From: Sanderia malayensis
Lineage: Eukaryota; Cnidaria; Scyphozoa; Semaeostomeae; Pelagiidae
DNA length: 64,000 nt
Direction of reading: 5' to 3'
NCBI GenBank assembly: GCA_013076295.1
Contig: RQOL01000861.1
Coordinates: 5,124,235-5,188,234, forward strand
In this document: piece after piece, positions 34,929 to 48,700 of the stretch
Numbering within the stretch: position 1 is the stretch's first letter
Layout: each line of letters begins with the position of its first letter
Position numbers and translations under genes: made by a program
Notes under the pieces: generated by a model
What the model was told of the DNA's origin: nothing
What the model saw: the letters and a program-made list of their open reading frames with translations, nothing else
The model's database searches: none

Positions 34929-37900
34929 TTATGAACTTGTTTGGGCAGCTGGAGGATTGTTAACAAGAGGTGGTGGTCCTTGGCCTACGACCATTCCGAT
35001 GTTAGGTCGCTGTCCGGGTGTCTGCATTGGGACCGGTCTGCTTGGCTGGCCATTTGGATCGGTAGGTCGACAGAGAGGTGGCGGTTGTGTTCCTGATACA
35101 CCTAAATAGCAAACGAATGCAAAAGATGCTTGAAATCAAAACATTCAGGGTTTATTGGAAAAGAGGCTTGATAAAAAGGGGGCTTAACGGGGATTTTACG
35201 GTACCCTACCAATAGCCCCATCAACTACTACAGTGAGTACAGCGACCACAACAGGTTAGCAGCATAATGACATGGTTTTTACAAATAGACTAATGATGCC
35301 TCCAATTGAAGTTGGCAATACGCCACAGAAACGATAGATGTTCAAAATGAAGACAAAGCTAAGCTGCAGTGCGAAGCTTCAAATCAGTCAAGGACACATT
35401 GTTCAATAATCAAAGAATGTCTGTGGCAAGGAAAAGCTAAGACTGTATACTCGCATGATCGGTTGAGGAAACATGACGAGATTAATTGTTCACCTGAAGC
35501 TATGGAAACCCTGGGCGGAGGATAGATCTGCGAGGACATGCCCATGAACGGTTCTGCTTCAGACATAGTGACGTCATCCCACGTGTCGGCACTGCGGTCA
35601 GAGACGATGCTGTGTTCTTTCTCGTATTCTTCCAGAACGTCGAGCAGGTTGAAACGTCGACGGTAATTGACGAAGAAGTTTCTGCACTGGCTGACATTCT
35701 TGTTGCCCAGTACCTCGGCCATTGCTTGGAAATCTTTGCCATACTTCCGCACACCTACAACCAATAATATACAAGACTTTAATGATATTGTTACATGGAT
35801 AAACCTCTCCTCAAATGCAAAATTTACTTCCTTGCATACTTTTATTCAACTGTGGCATTAAGTAACACTAACAATTAATTAACTGGTGTAATTGCTTTGT
35901 GATAAGCACTATGCATGACTTGATAACGGGTCAAGCCCAAAACGTCGTTTTGCTGCACTTCAAGCAATTTAATAACTTACATTTAATAATTTGCTGTTTA
36001 ATTTACCGAAGTATGCATACAGTTCAAGGTATAATGTGTACAATAAAGTGATAATTATAAACATTTGCCTCTTACATTGAACGGCCATAAGTAATTCTTC
36101 ATTGGTCCATCTTGCATTCATCTTCTGATTTGGCTGGCAAATGAGAAGAACAGTGTTAACAATAAACTGTACAATCGGCTTACCAACAACAGCAACAAGA
36201 AATATTCCAATTGCCCAAAAACAAGCACATAAAAATTCGGATTATGATACGGTGGAAAGTACACAAAAGGTATCTAGGAGGTATACCTTTGTGTGCATGC
36301 GTGACTTTGAACATACGTTCAACGAATCATATAGCAAACTTTCAAGTATTGGAAAGGTTATGCAGCGTAACGCGTCTGTTTATGGAGACTTTTTCTGTTG
36401 GCTTATAGGGTGCTTAAAATTGGCTTACAGGGTGCCTAAAATTCTCAGGAGAGTTTACGACTAAAGAGCAGGCAAAATTTAAAGATTTATAACGGGTATA
36501 TTTTTTATTTATTTATATTTTTGTTTGTTTATTTATAACGGGTATAGGCCCGAGACGTTGTAAACATTTAACAAAATGTTCATAGTCCTTCAATCTTACT
36601 TTATTTATTATTAAAATTCAAAAATATTTGAGTTACCTCTGGTGGTCGCAGTCTATCAATGTTGTCCATCATTTCCTGCTTTTCCTGACCGATGCCCTGC
36701 TTTGCAGCCTGAACCTGTCGTCTCAGGCTTATGAGATCAATTTCCAGTGGACGAACATGCCCATCACCGTGTACTTGGGAAACGTCATGTAACAATTCCC
36801 CATTCAAATGCATACCCTGTGATGGAAAAACTCTAAGCATTAACACATAGCCTTATCCCAAAGAGTATAGTAAAAAGGGAATACGCATTAACACAGGCCT
36901 CGAAGGGAGGTCAAGATGGATATCATCCAAAATATCATTGGTTCCGAACGTCTTCTTTTGTTTAGGAAAGTAAATGGGTGATGTCTTTAAAAATTCAACT
37001 AAGTTGAAGAGTGCTCGATAAAGAACGAATGAATACTATTCAGGAAAAAACACACGGAACAAAGAAACAAGCTTCAACTACAACTCTGATTTTCTTGTTT
37101 TTAAGTTCATTCACAAATCAATATTCATCAGGTTTTGGTGTCTGATGAATGGAACTACACGAAAGTCAGAGCTAAAGCAGAAGCTTGCTTCTTTGTTTAT
37201 TCTTGTTTCATTCTAAACAATATCAAGTTCCACCTGCTGACATTGAACACTACCCAAACACAGTTGAATTTCGTAAACGTATCATCCATCTACACTCTCA
37301 AGAACAAAAAACGCTACAGTCCGTGAGACAAAATAGTGGAAGGATCGACATCATGAAATCGAGACAATATCAAACCTTAGGTGGCCTCTTTTTCAGTTTA
37401 GCTTGGGGTCCTTTGTAAAGCTGATTGATGTTGCCTCCTTCGACTGCCGCAGTGATCTTCGGTCTCATCACCCCCGTTTTGCTGCAGCAAAAGAAATTAT
37501 AAACCAAGTTAAAAACACGCACACTTTTAGCCTTTAGAATGAAATTGTTCAAATACAACGAAAATTATAGTGGCCATCCTGTGAAGAGCAAGTGTACGAA
37601 CTCTGTTGGATAAGTTGAATATATACCGTAAATCCTCGAATTAGCCCCCTGGGGGCTTATTTATTTTTGACCTTTTCAGAGGGGGGCTTATTCGAGGGGG
37701 GCTTAATCGACGGGGGGTTTATAAACATATCTGAAATATGGCACAAAAATTGATGAAGAAGAAAACGGGAAATTGGTTGTTGAAACTGGAAAAAGAAGAC
37801 GGGAAATTGGTTGTTCATTGTTTGTAGTTGTTCCAGCAAAGTATTTTGCACACACAGATAATCAGAAGAATGCTTAGATATTGTTGAAAAAACCTCTAGA

Positions 37901-40900
37901 AAAACAAAATCTTCTCGAACTCGCTGTACGCAAAGAAATCATTGTTAAAAGACCTCGTATATTATAATCTATAATTGTTTTATGAGCACTAAATTCATTG
38001 TTCAAAGGCATGAATATTTTGTGGTAGAACGCGATAAAACGCCATTGGGAACCTCAGAGAGCAAATATCAGCATGTTAGGGGTGGCGGCTTATTCGAGGG
38101 GGGCTTATTAGCAATTTGTAGTCCTAGGGTGGGAGCTTATTCGAGGGGGGGGGGCCAATTCGAGGATTTACGGTATATGAGCAATTTTGCAAGCCTCGTT
38201 GTGACTAAGGTCATGGGCAATATCACTGGGATAGGAGACGCGTAATCGTTGGGATATTTCCGTATATGCTCTCTTAGAAAAGAGACGTTACACAAGGTAT
38301 AAACAAGTATGCACCTCCAGTAGTCGAAGCATGGGTTGCATAGCTGGCCACGTGGTGTTGATGTCAAATGCGACGTAGCTATGCTACAGTTTGCGCATGT
38401 TGTACTGGTGATGGTTTGTGGATAAGCAACTGGTTTTATTTCACTGGAAGTCATGCTTGGTAACTGGTAAGAAATTTGAACAACGATTTAGAGACAATAC
38501 AAGCAAAACAAAGGGCATATATTGGATTTATGTTATGCACTATAAAGTATGTGTTGCAAACCTTCAAGGCTGAGATGAGATAACTTTAAAAAGGGAATAA
38601 AAAAGTAAAGATTACCTGCATTCCACCAGAAATTTTGTTCTTCATATTGTTGAATCGTGACTGAAATCAAATGAAATCAAAATTAGAGATAAGAATACTG
38701 GAAATTGCAATGACTAATTGCAGGAATGAACAGTAATGACTCATTCAAATATTATCCACCACAGTTCTGCTACATTCTAATACTAGAGTATTGCAGTATA
38801 TCAATTCAATTTCAATTCAATTTAATTAGGTGCCTAATTGCCGTCCCCCCCCCCCCCCCGCCAATTAGGCACCTAAGAGTAATAGGATTAATAACAGGTT
38901 GTGGGCAAAGAAAAAAAACATACTACTATCAACTCACATTTGCTGACTCTTTTTCTGGCTCAAAATCACTGTCGCTTGTATCGTCATCTGCACCGTCACT
39001 TTCACCATCACTAAATAAAAGTCCCATTCTAGAAATGACAACAGAATGGTTTAATGATTCTTTGATAACTTTGAAAACAAAAACAGGTTGCTGAACTCTG
39101 CAAGAATCATCAAATACATACCCAGCAAAATCTTTATTCTGTCTACGAGCTTGCCTGTCCATTAAGCTTGTTCTGTTTCTTGTCTTTTTCCATGAGTAGT
39201 AATATTTAACAAGAGAGCCCGTGTTCTTGTCAGGTAGCTATAAATAGAGCAAACAATACTTTCATGGCCTGAGAGAGATGTAACAGGTACATCTGTACAT
39301 TGATAAAGCTTTAAATGTATACTAAAGGTTGGAATAGCTTCATCTGCATTTTATCAAGATTGCTTCTCCATGGGTAACGAGGGGTTTGTGTACACACCTG
39401 TGCTCTAATCTTTGAGAAATGCTTTCCATGAGAATTGAAAGACTGCTCAAATATAACTTTGTCTTCCATGCTCCATTCATCTGAAAAGATGTCAGAGATA
39501 TGATATTAAAAATGAAAGTTTACAAAGTAGATTTAGTAACAAATAAAAGTGAAACAATTAAAGTGAATCTCATCAGCTCACCTGGCAATGGCGTGAAACT
39601 TGACAGATCTTCTAGCGACCTTTCAAAATTAAATTTATGCCAATAGAGCATTCCAAGTGCCTGGAATATAAACATTAAAAAATCAAGGATTGTATGAAAA
39701 GTCTCAACTCGTGAATCAAAGGAATATCAAGTTGTAGAGTTACAAATTACTACATCAATTAATATAATTTAAATGAGTCAAATAGGATCTATTTTGAATA
39801 CTCCATACAAGAGACCTTAAAAAGCAACTACCTGCTCAACATTATAGCCATGCTTATCTTTTGCAGCTTGCAAATAGTTTTCCACTAAAACAAATGTATG
39901 AATCTTAGAATCTTTAAACATGTAATGAGAGTTTGGCATTTGGGGACAGTGGGTTGAGTGCCAGGCAAAATAAACAATAGATTACACATGTTTTCTTTTG
40001 AGGAAGTTAGAATGGACCTTACACTCCAAAATGTGACCCTTCCATATTTCAGTTGTTGTTGGTATGAGAACATTTGACAAGCTAAGTATTATTTTCTAAA
40101 CCACTTAACAAAAAAATTATTTTCACATTTATAAATAAGCTAATATTTCAATTCCAGTAACTAAAACATGTTTGTTTGTGTTGCTATTTGTAATTCAAAG
40201 TTCCATTTCTAATTTTATACTTACATTTATTCTCGTCAAGCTCATTATTTGGTGCCCATACTTGCAATGGCTCAGGTAGAGTATTATCAGCACCAACTAA
40301 GACAATAGATAGATATAATCAGATAATGTTGAGTATTCAAAACACCCCTATGCCATAAAATACTTAGAGCAATGGGCAAATATCAGGTTCCAAAATTTCC
40401 AGAAAACACTTAATTCTTTGTAAAATCAACAAAAACATTGGTTCTGTAAAGGATGTGGAATGAAGAGTTCACTGTAGAGAGTAAATTTTATTAGACTGGT
40501 ATCAATAAATACCAAGCATAGCAGTGTCAGTTTTTCAACTCAATTTTGCTTGAAAAAAATTTTGTGATGATCTCAAAAGTCACTTGACTCAACTACTATT
40601 GCCAACGTTCAAAATAAAATGTTACAAAAAAATATTAATTCCCAAAAAGCATTATAATTTCAAATTAACCAACCTGACATTTCAGGAATTACAGCTTGAT
40701 ATTCGTCACCAACACGCATTCCTGGCTCTTTAAACAAAATTTTTACATTAGCAACATTCTCAACAGATTTAACAACTTTGGTTAGAAAAAATCACATCTG
40801 TATACAATTTGACGCCTCTGTTACTACAAAAATGTATTTCAAAGCAACATATTCTGCAAATAACAGCCCACCATATGATATCAACAGCGATTTATTGACA

Positions 40901-41689
40901 AAATTAAAAGCAGCAATCATAAAATTAGATTCCAATTTAAAAGCATGGAAGTAAAATTACATCACGTTGATTGATCCGACTTTAAATGCAGCTTTAATTT
41001 GTATGATGATCATTACAACATTAGAAAATACTCGGCCATTTGACAAGCTTTTTTAGTTAAAGTAACAGAAACATTTATTTTAGAGAACGTTTTATATTTT
41101 CAGGGAATTGTTTTGTTTTTGTGTTATCAACGCCGTAGCTGTATTGTGTGCCCTGTGAAGCGAATCAAAACTACGATCTTTGTGAGCTCGAAGAAGAATA
41201 ATAAAACAGCAGGGCCTATGAAATAAATATAATTTCACAAAATTTCTTCCAAAACTCTTGAATAAGCAAATGTGTGACCGATTTAGCAGTGAGATCAATT
41301 ATTCTAACTTATAATCAGCTGCTAACCGAGTAAAGCAATGTTTCGATGACAAATTTAAATAAAAAGAAACTCGCTAAAACAATAATGAAGTTCTCGCTTT
41401 CAATACAATCTTCTTGTGTTTAAGAAGCAATTAACATTTTGAAAGAACGTGTAACTTCGACAAGGTTTTGAGTATGATTACGAAATGTTGTGAATAAAAA
41501 TTGATAAAATAATATCAAATTACCATGCTCCCCATCTTCATCGCTGCCTTCTTTGCTTCCTTTCTCAGACCAACGAATAATGTCATTGCTGGTATTTTGT
41601 AGGGCCGTTTCAATCGTTTTCTCAACTTTGCTTTCACTTATACTTGATTCAGTACCTTGTTCGGTTTCTGTTTCCGTAGATTTCACCAT
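34929..41689 (-). CDS. REST corepressor (CoREST/RCOR) with an extra GATA-like finger, complete, 15 exons
   Basis: Nuclear scaffold that links the LSD1 demethylase and HDAC1/2 to chromatin. Exons on minus: 41689-41524, 40727-40674, 40296-40225, 39884-39832, 39660-39582, 39480-39398, 39237-39122, 39028-38938, 38660-38616, 38463-38315, 37481-37376, 36816-36637, 36133-36076, 35754-35494, 35101-34929, giving 561 residues. Order: Ser/Glu-rich N-terminus, ELM2 (about 58-120, [15 protein letters not shown]), SANT1 (about 142-200, [14 protein letters not shown]), acidic segment, GATA-like finger (Cys 276, 279, 295, 298), KKRPPKGM linker as in vertebrate RCOR1, a coiled-coil LSD1-binding region, SANT2 (about 407-458, [17 protein letters not shown]), Pro-rich tail. 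Vertebrate RCOR proteins as I know them lack the finger. All introns GT-AG. Confidence 0.94.
37624..38175. mobile_element. TA-flanked inverted-repeat element in CoREST intron 10
   Basis: About 550 bp bounded by TACCGTAAATCCTCGAATTA on the left and its inverted copy (AATTCGAGGATTTACGGTA) on the right, with TA at both ends. Sub-terminal G-runs (GAGGGGGGCTTATTCGAGG types) repeat several times near both ends. No transposase frame. Related ends occur at 53895 and 28318. Confidence 0.8.
38826..38875. repeat. Hairpin with poly-C loop in CoREST intron 8
   Basis: TTAGGTGCCTAATTG and CAATTAGGCACCTAA are inverted copies separated by a run of about 16 C. Probably the ends of a collapsed palindromic element. 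Confidence 0.7.
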
Positions 41690-42757
41690 ATCAATTTGAT
41701 ATTTTTATAGAGTTTTTACAGATTATTTGTGGTAGTTTTCACATTAATGCAGCACCAAACATCGAAGAAGATAAACTGGTTTTCGTGAGTCCATCCACCG
41801 GGCAGCAAGCACACTTGATGTTAACAAAAGAAATCCACTCTAACGACCGGAATTCAATGTAAAACTCACGAACGACTAACCAATCCGCCACGCTTATTAT
41901 CGAGCCGGTACGCTAAATATCAAACCACTTGGCTAAAAATTGAGCCGGGATTTTTCTTGAATTCCGAAGAATTTCGAAATTTAAAAAATTAAACTGTCAA
42001 CAACAATAAAAAATTGGCTTGTTTATGAATAAAAAAGTTATCAAATGATAATAAAATATCCCTATTACTAATAACCTAACCTCGATCAACTTAATCTATA
42101 CTTTTTTACAAAATACTGGTGTTCATTTCTGTGTTTTTGTGTACGTTTGTTTGAGGACGAAGCGAGAGAGCGTGCTCTATTGTTTCAGTATTATTTACCA
42201 TAGCCAATCAAGTAACAGAATGACGATCTTAATTGAAATTCGAGCTTTGTGGCATGCAATGATTTCATTTCCAAAACATCGACTCGGAGTTCACACAGTA
42301 AATAACAAACAGATACAGATATCCTAATTTGAAACCTCCCTTCTTTCACAACCACAACCCAGTACTCTAACAAGGCAAATCTATATCTTATTATTCATTA
42401 TAATTTCTTATCTCTTAACTGGATAAACAAACGAGAGTAAACAATAATTCAATTCAAATATAACTAGCAAGTAAACATTGATAATGATGATGCAGATAAT
42501 TAAAAATACGTTGCCTTTCAAAAGTCATTCAAAAGTATTACCCAGTAAACGTAAACATTGTCGTGATGTTAAAGCAACAATGCCCACAGAAACAGGGCAA
42601 CAAGGAACAAATTACATATGACGTCATAATATTTCCCACGCCTCGTTACCCGACAGTCCATGGTTTAGAGGGATGATGTAATTCTTTTTATTAATAATGC
42701 GTCAGTTAGTAAAAAATTACATTGTGTATCAAAAATAAAATTAGCTAGTGACAAATA
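41690..42757. other. Intergenic region, CoREST promoter and GPD2 3' end
   Basis: About 1 kb of AT-rich sequence between CoREST and GPD2 (both minus). It has the GPD2 poly(A) signal at 42687-42692. No TATA box or other gene recognised. Confidence 0.6.
42687..42692 (-). promoter_or_regulatory. Poly(A) signal of GPD2
   Basis: AATAAA on minus, 66 nt after the GPD2 stop codon. Confidence 0.5.
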
Positions 42758-45700
42758 TCAGCTAGAACCTTCGGAACTTGAACCAACTGATTCACTTGAT
42801 TTGATATAATATTTACGAACAAGAGCTCCGAGTCTGTCATTTGCCACTGCACCAGTTTTCAAGCCACTCATCAACTACAAAATCAGATGGCCATGAAAAA
42901 ATTAGAAGTGAATTCAAACTACAACGATTTCGAATTGCAACCTCTGCATTCCGTGTATGGGTTGGCGAAATTTGATGCAAAATAAACAAGAACAAAGCTG
43001 GTAGCACATTGCTATATTGAGAAACCGTGGTTCCTGCTCTCCAGGCTCTACCACATCTATTTTGAATTACATAGTTCATAACAACGTCAAAATTACTATA
43101 AAATTCAATATAAACTTCGCTGTAAATTCCTTCTGGGCTTTGCGCTAGGCTTGACACTTTATTGCTAAAATAATTATGGATTTTAGAAGCAAATCATAGA
43201 ATTACCTTAAGAAATTCTTGCAGGTCGATAGTTGAACTCATATCAAGGTCAACCTCTGAAAGCAGACTCTGAACTTGCTCTGCAGTCACATGCATTTGTC
43301 CTAAATTCTCAAAGACTTTCCGCAGGGAAGCAACTGTCAGCTCACCTAAAAGCAAATTAAACAACTAATTAATTAATCAGGCTCTTCGCCGCACAAAAAG
43401 ACAACCTCTCATCTTAAGCATGGTTGAATATGACTGATTCATTAATCGATTCATTGATTGAATCAGTGATTCATTGATTGAATCATATGAGCCTGCTACC
43501 CCAGCACGGTGTTGGTTTCATCTCTGCTGGGCAAGGAGAGGCCAGAGAATAGTTCATAGCTAATTTCAACGGGCATCTCCCAGCCCTTCTTCTCCAAATG
43601 GTCACAATGATTCCTATTAGAATCAAAGAAAACTTTCCTCACTATTTCACAGAATCAATGCAACGGTGAACAAAGACATTTGCTTTGGGTCTCACAAAAC
43701 CAATATAATGAAGCACACATAAAGGGGTCACAAAATCAAGTAAGAGAGAGAGGGAGTAATATATGCAAAATCAATGAATTCATCTCTTGAAATTGTACGG
43801 TCGACTTGTTCAAGTTCCACTGAAAATCTCCTCCTGCTAGATATTACCTGATTTTTCCACATCGAAATGCTGAAAAACTTTTGTGTACGATTCGATCTCC
43901 TCTTGGGAAAACTCAACTGGAACATCTCGAATTTTCACTCGATAGAAATAGCCCATTTCGTCAAGATATCTTTTTGATGATTCTAGCTCTTCCTGGAAGA
44001 AAACAAAGAACAACGTAATGAAACAGGGGGCTATTGAGATAAAGATAGTTTTACTGCACTTGAGTTATCATGTAAATGTAGCATTAATTATGTTGTACAG
44101 TTGTGGTCTGGAGTAAATCATCACACAAGTCCTTTGAACTTATCGTCATCTCCATGTCATGGTCTCTCCCTTTCCTGTTTTGTACAACATTATATCTGCT
44201 TTTCATTGCTACTTCTACCTTAATAAGAGCTTTTCAGTAATCTTTAGAACGGATAATAGTGCAGCAAGCGATGACTTACTTTACTAACAAGAAAATCAAC
44301 ACTTGCATAAAAAGGATAAAATAGAAATAAACCTAGTTGTTAGCTGATACAGAAAAGCTAAGTAATGATATTAAATTAGCTAATTAACTAATGAGACATT
44401 TGAAGGCAGTGTGTTTATTACACACGTGTCTGGCTATTGCTGCTATTGAATTGAATTCATGAACAGAACAGTAATTCAATTGAATCGCGAAACTATAGCA
44501 TTCGTGCAATGAATCTAACAGGAAGATGAAGGATGAATGAATAAACAACATTATTACCATCTGTTTAGCTTCGTCCCATCCAAGCTCGTGACCCATAATT
44601 TGGACCACTTTTGGCAAAATATCCTCAGCAGCTTGAACGTTTAGAAATGACAGTCGCAACCTTCTTGCTATCATGTCAACAGTTGTAACAGCAAATTCCT
44701 AACGGAAAGCAGACGTATTAAAGAATGGTCCACCGAGCGCCCGGGGTATATGATATCGAGAAACTATACAACTAATACGTTTCTGCAACGCTTAAACATG
44801 CCTTAATGCCATATAAAACCTCAGCTTCTATGTAAGGAAACTCGTCGACAAGTCGTTCGCCAACAACAGGCCATCGTTTGCCGGTTATTTTCGCCATTTT
44901 AGCAACCTGTGCGGCTTTGCTGCCATATGACCTTGACAAATGCTTGGCAACCTAAAAAATAACAAGTTTTAGATAATCAGAAGACACTGTACTAGGTTTG
45001 GTTGTTACATAAGGATGCATGGTGAAAAAATGAGCATAGATAAATGTTATAGACTACATTATTCATAAAGTTGTGGCAGTTTCAGAAAAATCACAGTTCT
45101 CTAAGCACCGACCAAAGAGTCAGTCCAGCATCCATCGTTAAAATTTGAGAGCTTGAAAATTAGAGACCTCAAGAAAAGACTGATCAGAGTCTGAAGTAAG
45201 TCTAAATAAAAGAGTTAAGGTTAGTAGAGATATCTTTAAAAAATGATCACACATCGCTACTCCGACATTACTCAAAGAAAAAGAGGGAAGGAATGACTAT
45301 TACAAGAATAATTTCAGATTCTACATCAAATGTCTATCTAAGTGTGCAAAGAAAAAACAACCATAAAATATCTCTGATTTCTATATGGAACATTTATGTG
45401 AGAACATAAAAAGAAAACTACTCTATGAAGCTGGGAAGCAAGATTTAAGAGAAAACAACCGACTCTATACATGTGGAATTCAAAGTAGGGGGAGGGGGTA
45501 TGTATATGTGGCAAACTCTTAAAAACAAAATAGAAGTTCGAGCTGGAGAAATATTCAAAAGGGAAGTTGAGGAGAGTGCATGCATACCTCTGGCTCCAGA
45601 CCGAAATCTTGAACAAGACGAATGAATGAGGTTGGCGTCCATCCTTCACCACCTTCGAGTATTATATCCTCAGTTTGGCATTGCTTCGACGGAAAGCCAA

Positions 45701-48700
45701 ACGTCTTTACAAGGGCATCGACGGTATCCGCTGCCATCGCGCGGTACGTCGTCCATTTGCCGCCGGCAATGGTAATTAGCTTCTTTTCGCTGATTTCGAT
45801 GACGTGATTCCGAGAGACGGACTGCGTGTCCTTGGACGACGGATCCGTGACCAGCGGCCGTATACCGCTCCAAGCAGCCAGCACATCTCCCCTACGAACT
45901 GCAAGGTGAATGATATTCAATCAAGATGCACCCCCGTGCAAATAGCAGATTTTCATTAAAATAAAAAATAAAGTTTGGAGAATCGGGGTGTAATACAGTT
46001 GAATGTTAATTTTGAATCGACAATAATCCAACTAAGAAATGTGCTCCAGGTAATAAGGTTTCGAAATATTAAGGGTATATTCTAAAGAATGCGCTTCGAG
46101 AAAGTGAAATTTGGTGCACAGAGAAAAGTTCATCACACATTGAGGAATTCGAGTTCTCTATACACTGTTTAAAATCTTGTGGGGAAATTGAAGTCTATAA
46201 GGAACAAAGCATCTGGTCCTTCCAACACTATATGATCATGTTGAAGATAATATGGTCATGTAACCCGGCCTGAACATCTTGCACGTTTGAACGCTTTATT
46301 ATATTTAAGACAGCAAAGAATTGTATGGTCCCTTTCAAGCTTCAAGGTAATATTGCGATTCTATCCAGTGTATCTCAGTACTCACCATGGACGTCTGGGT
46401 TCAAGTAATTCTTCACTTCATCCAAAATGAATTGGATCTCAGCTTCTTGTGCCTTTGGAGTGAAGGTGATATCACACGGGGTGTCGGTAGTTCCAGCAAT
46501 GGTTTTACCTTCCCATGGTAAAAAGAAGATCACTCGTCCGTCGCTTGTTTGCGGATCCAGTAGGCCCATATTCTTCGGGCTGTGATCAAAGCAAAATACA
46601 GATATCTGAGGCAAAAATCCGCACGTGGTAATAATACACAAAGAGTTTTATATTAGAATACACAATCCATGAGATCATAATAAATGAATGTATATTGTTC
46701 TCATGGACTTTGACAATAACCAGTTTACTTATGAGTTATTCTGATAATAGATTTTGCCAAATATTCGCAGCCCCTATTTGGCCTCTTAAAGTTGGGACTT
46801 CAACGGTTTGCTGTAGTGGTAGCATTGGCTCGCTACACAAGTAACGAACGGAAGATGTTTCCGTATAACAAAAAAATCAGAACATGAAGCTTCGCCTTGT
46901 TGATATTCTCCTGTAGCTACATTCAAAAGGTCCCGGGGAAAGGGTGGCCCTTTTCTAATAACAATTATGCGACAGGGTATTATAATTGGCAACAAAATTG
47001 ACAAAACTATGGAACAGAGTAAAGGTCTATTTGCATTGAGAAAAATTGATCGTGCATACTTTGGCAAAACATTTATGCACCAGGGTATACCTCAGGGCTA
47101 TTTTTTATGCAACAGGGTACAGGACATGGATAGGTCTTTCACACAGCCCCATCATTTTCCTGTTCAAGTACCCCACCCCCCCCCCTGAGAAAAGATCTTG
47201 TCAACGACAGGGTATTTCAAAATACGCAGCCTCCATAGCCATATTTATAGCTCTATGGCGCCCCTTCCCAGTGCAATAGTTTCTACTGCACTACGCTCAT
47301 ATCTATATGATCGCTAAGAGTTTCCGTCTCTCAACCTAACACGAACACCTCCATAAATACAGCGAAATTAAAACGCATCTAACCTGTAATATTCTGGAAG
47401 AATAATGTGAACTCCAGCACTTCCTTGACAGATGTTTGGCACACTGGGGTCCGCCATTTTCCGGATGTGGTCAGTAAATGGTCCGGTGGCATTGACGACC
47501 GATTTGGCGTGTATATCCCATTCGTCGCCCGTTGTCCGGTCCCTTACTCGGGCACCACAAATAACTTCTTTTTGTTGGTTGCTATCTATTGCAAGAAAGA
47601 CACACAACATTTCAAGGTAAGTACATATTTGAATCTCCATATGGCAAACATCAGGCCGTATGGAGATGCAAATGAATCTCCATACGGCAAAGACTTATTC
47701 TAGCTAGCGTCGGATTGCCCAAACCGAGAATCAAACTTACAGCACAGGCTCCTAATATAAGTCCTTTCCCATACATTCAGGATAGCTTCCTTGCCCATGC
47801 GCGTCAAAACTATCTTATAGTGAGTACCATGCAGTGAGGCTACTTACAATACAACATGCGTGTGTGTAAAGCTTAAAAGGGGATATATTCATATTCAAAC
47901 ATTAGATTCGATGTATCAAAAAGTGAAGAGTTCAATTGTAGCTCCTAAAACTCCAAATTATAACAGCAGCTTTTAGATAATTATAGAGTCAAATCACCCG
48001 AGAGCTGAAGTAAACAGCAAAAACTTACCATCTGTGACTTTCTTCTTTAGCAAATCCAAGACTTCGACATGGTTGACACATGTTGCACCTTCGCGTATGG
48101 CTGTTAATGCAATAGCCAAGTTCATCCGCGAATCGTTGTGTTGTCCTGCAAGAGACAGATAACACGTGCAAAACACCGCAAATTCAAGCATTCTACCCTG
48201 CTGAGATTAACAAATTCTAAAAATAATGCATTTTTCAGCTTCTGTTAAACATCTTTATATTGAGATTTAATGTCAACTCTATGCAATTTGATCACGAGAG
48301 CGTTCGAATTACAAAAAGCTCACACAAGAGTGGTTTGTTCTAAAATAGTTGATTCCTTAAAGCTTTTAAAAGGACAAAGAATAGTATTCGATTTGGAAAA
48401 AGCTTAAATCATATGATAATCAAAATATAAGGAGCTGTCTGTATCAAATGTATTTTGGTCCAATCCAAGGTTTGTTATACCCAGATTGCAGTTCATCTCT
48501 TGATTCACTCCAGGTTTGTTATATCACAATTATATCACAATCTTGGTTCATTTCAAGATTCATTATAACTGAATTCCTCTGTGTTGGAATTCTTCAACAT
48601 TACAATGCGAGAATTAATGTCATGAAATTCTTTACTTACCATCATAGTATATGATTGCTCCACACAGGTTATTAGATTTAAGCATGGGGAACATTTCCAA

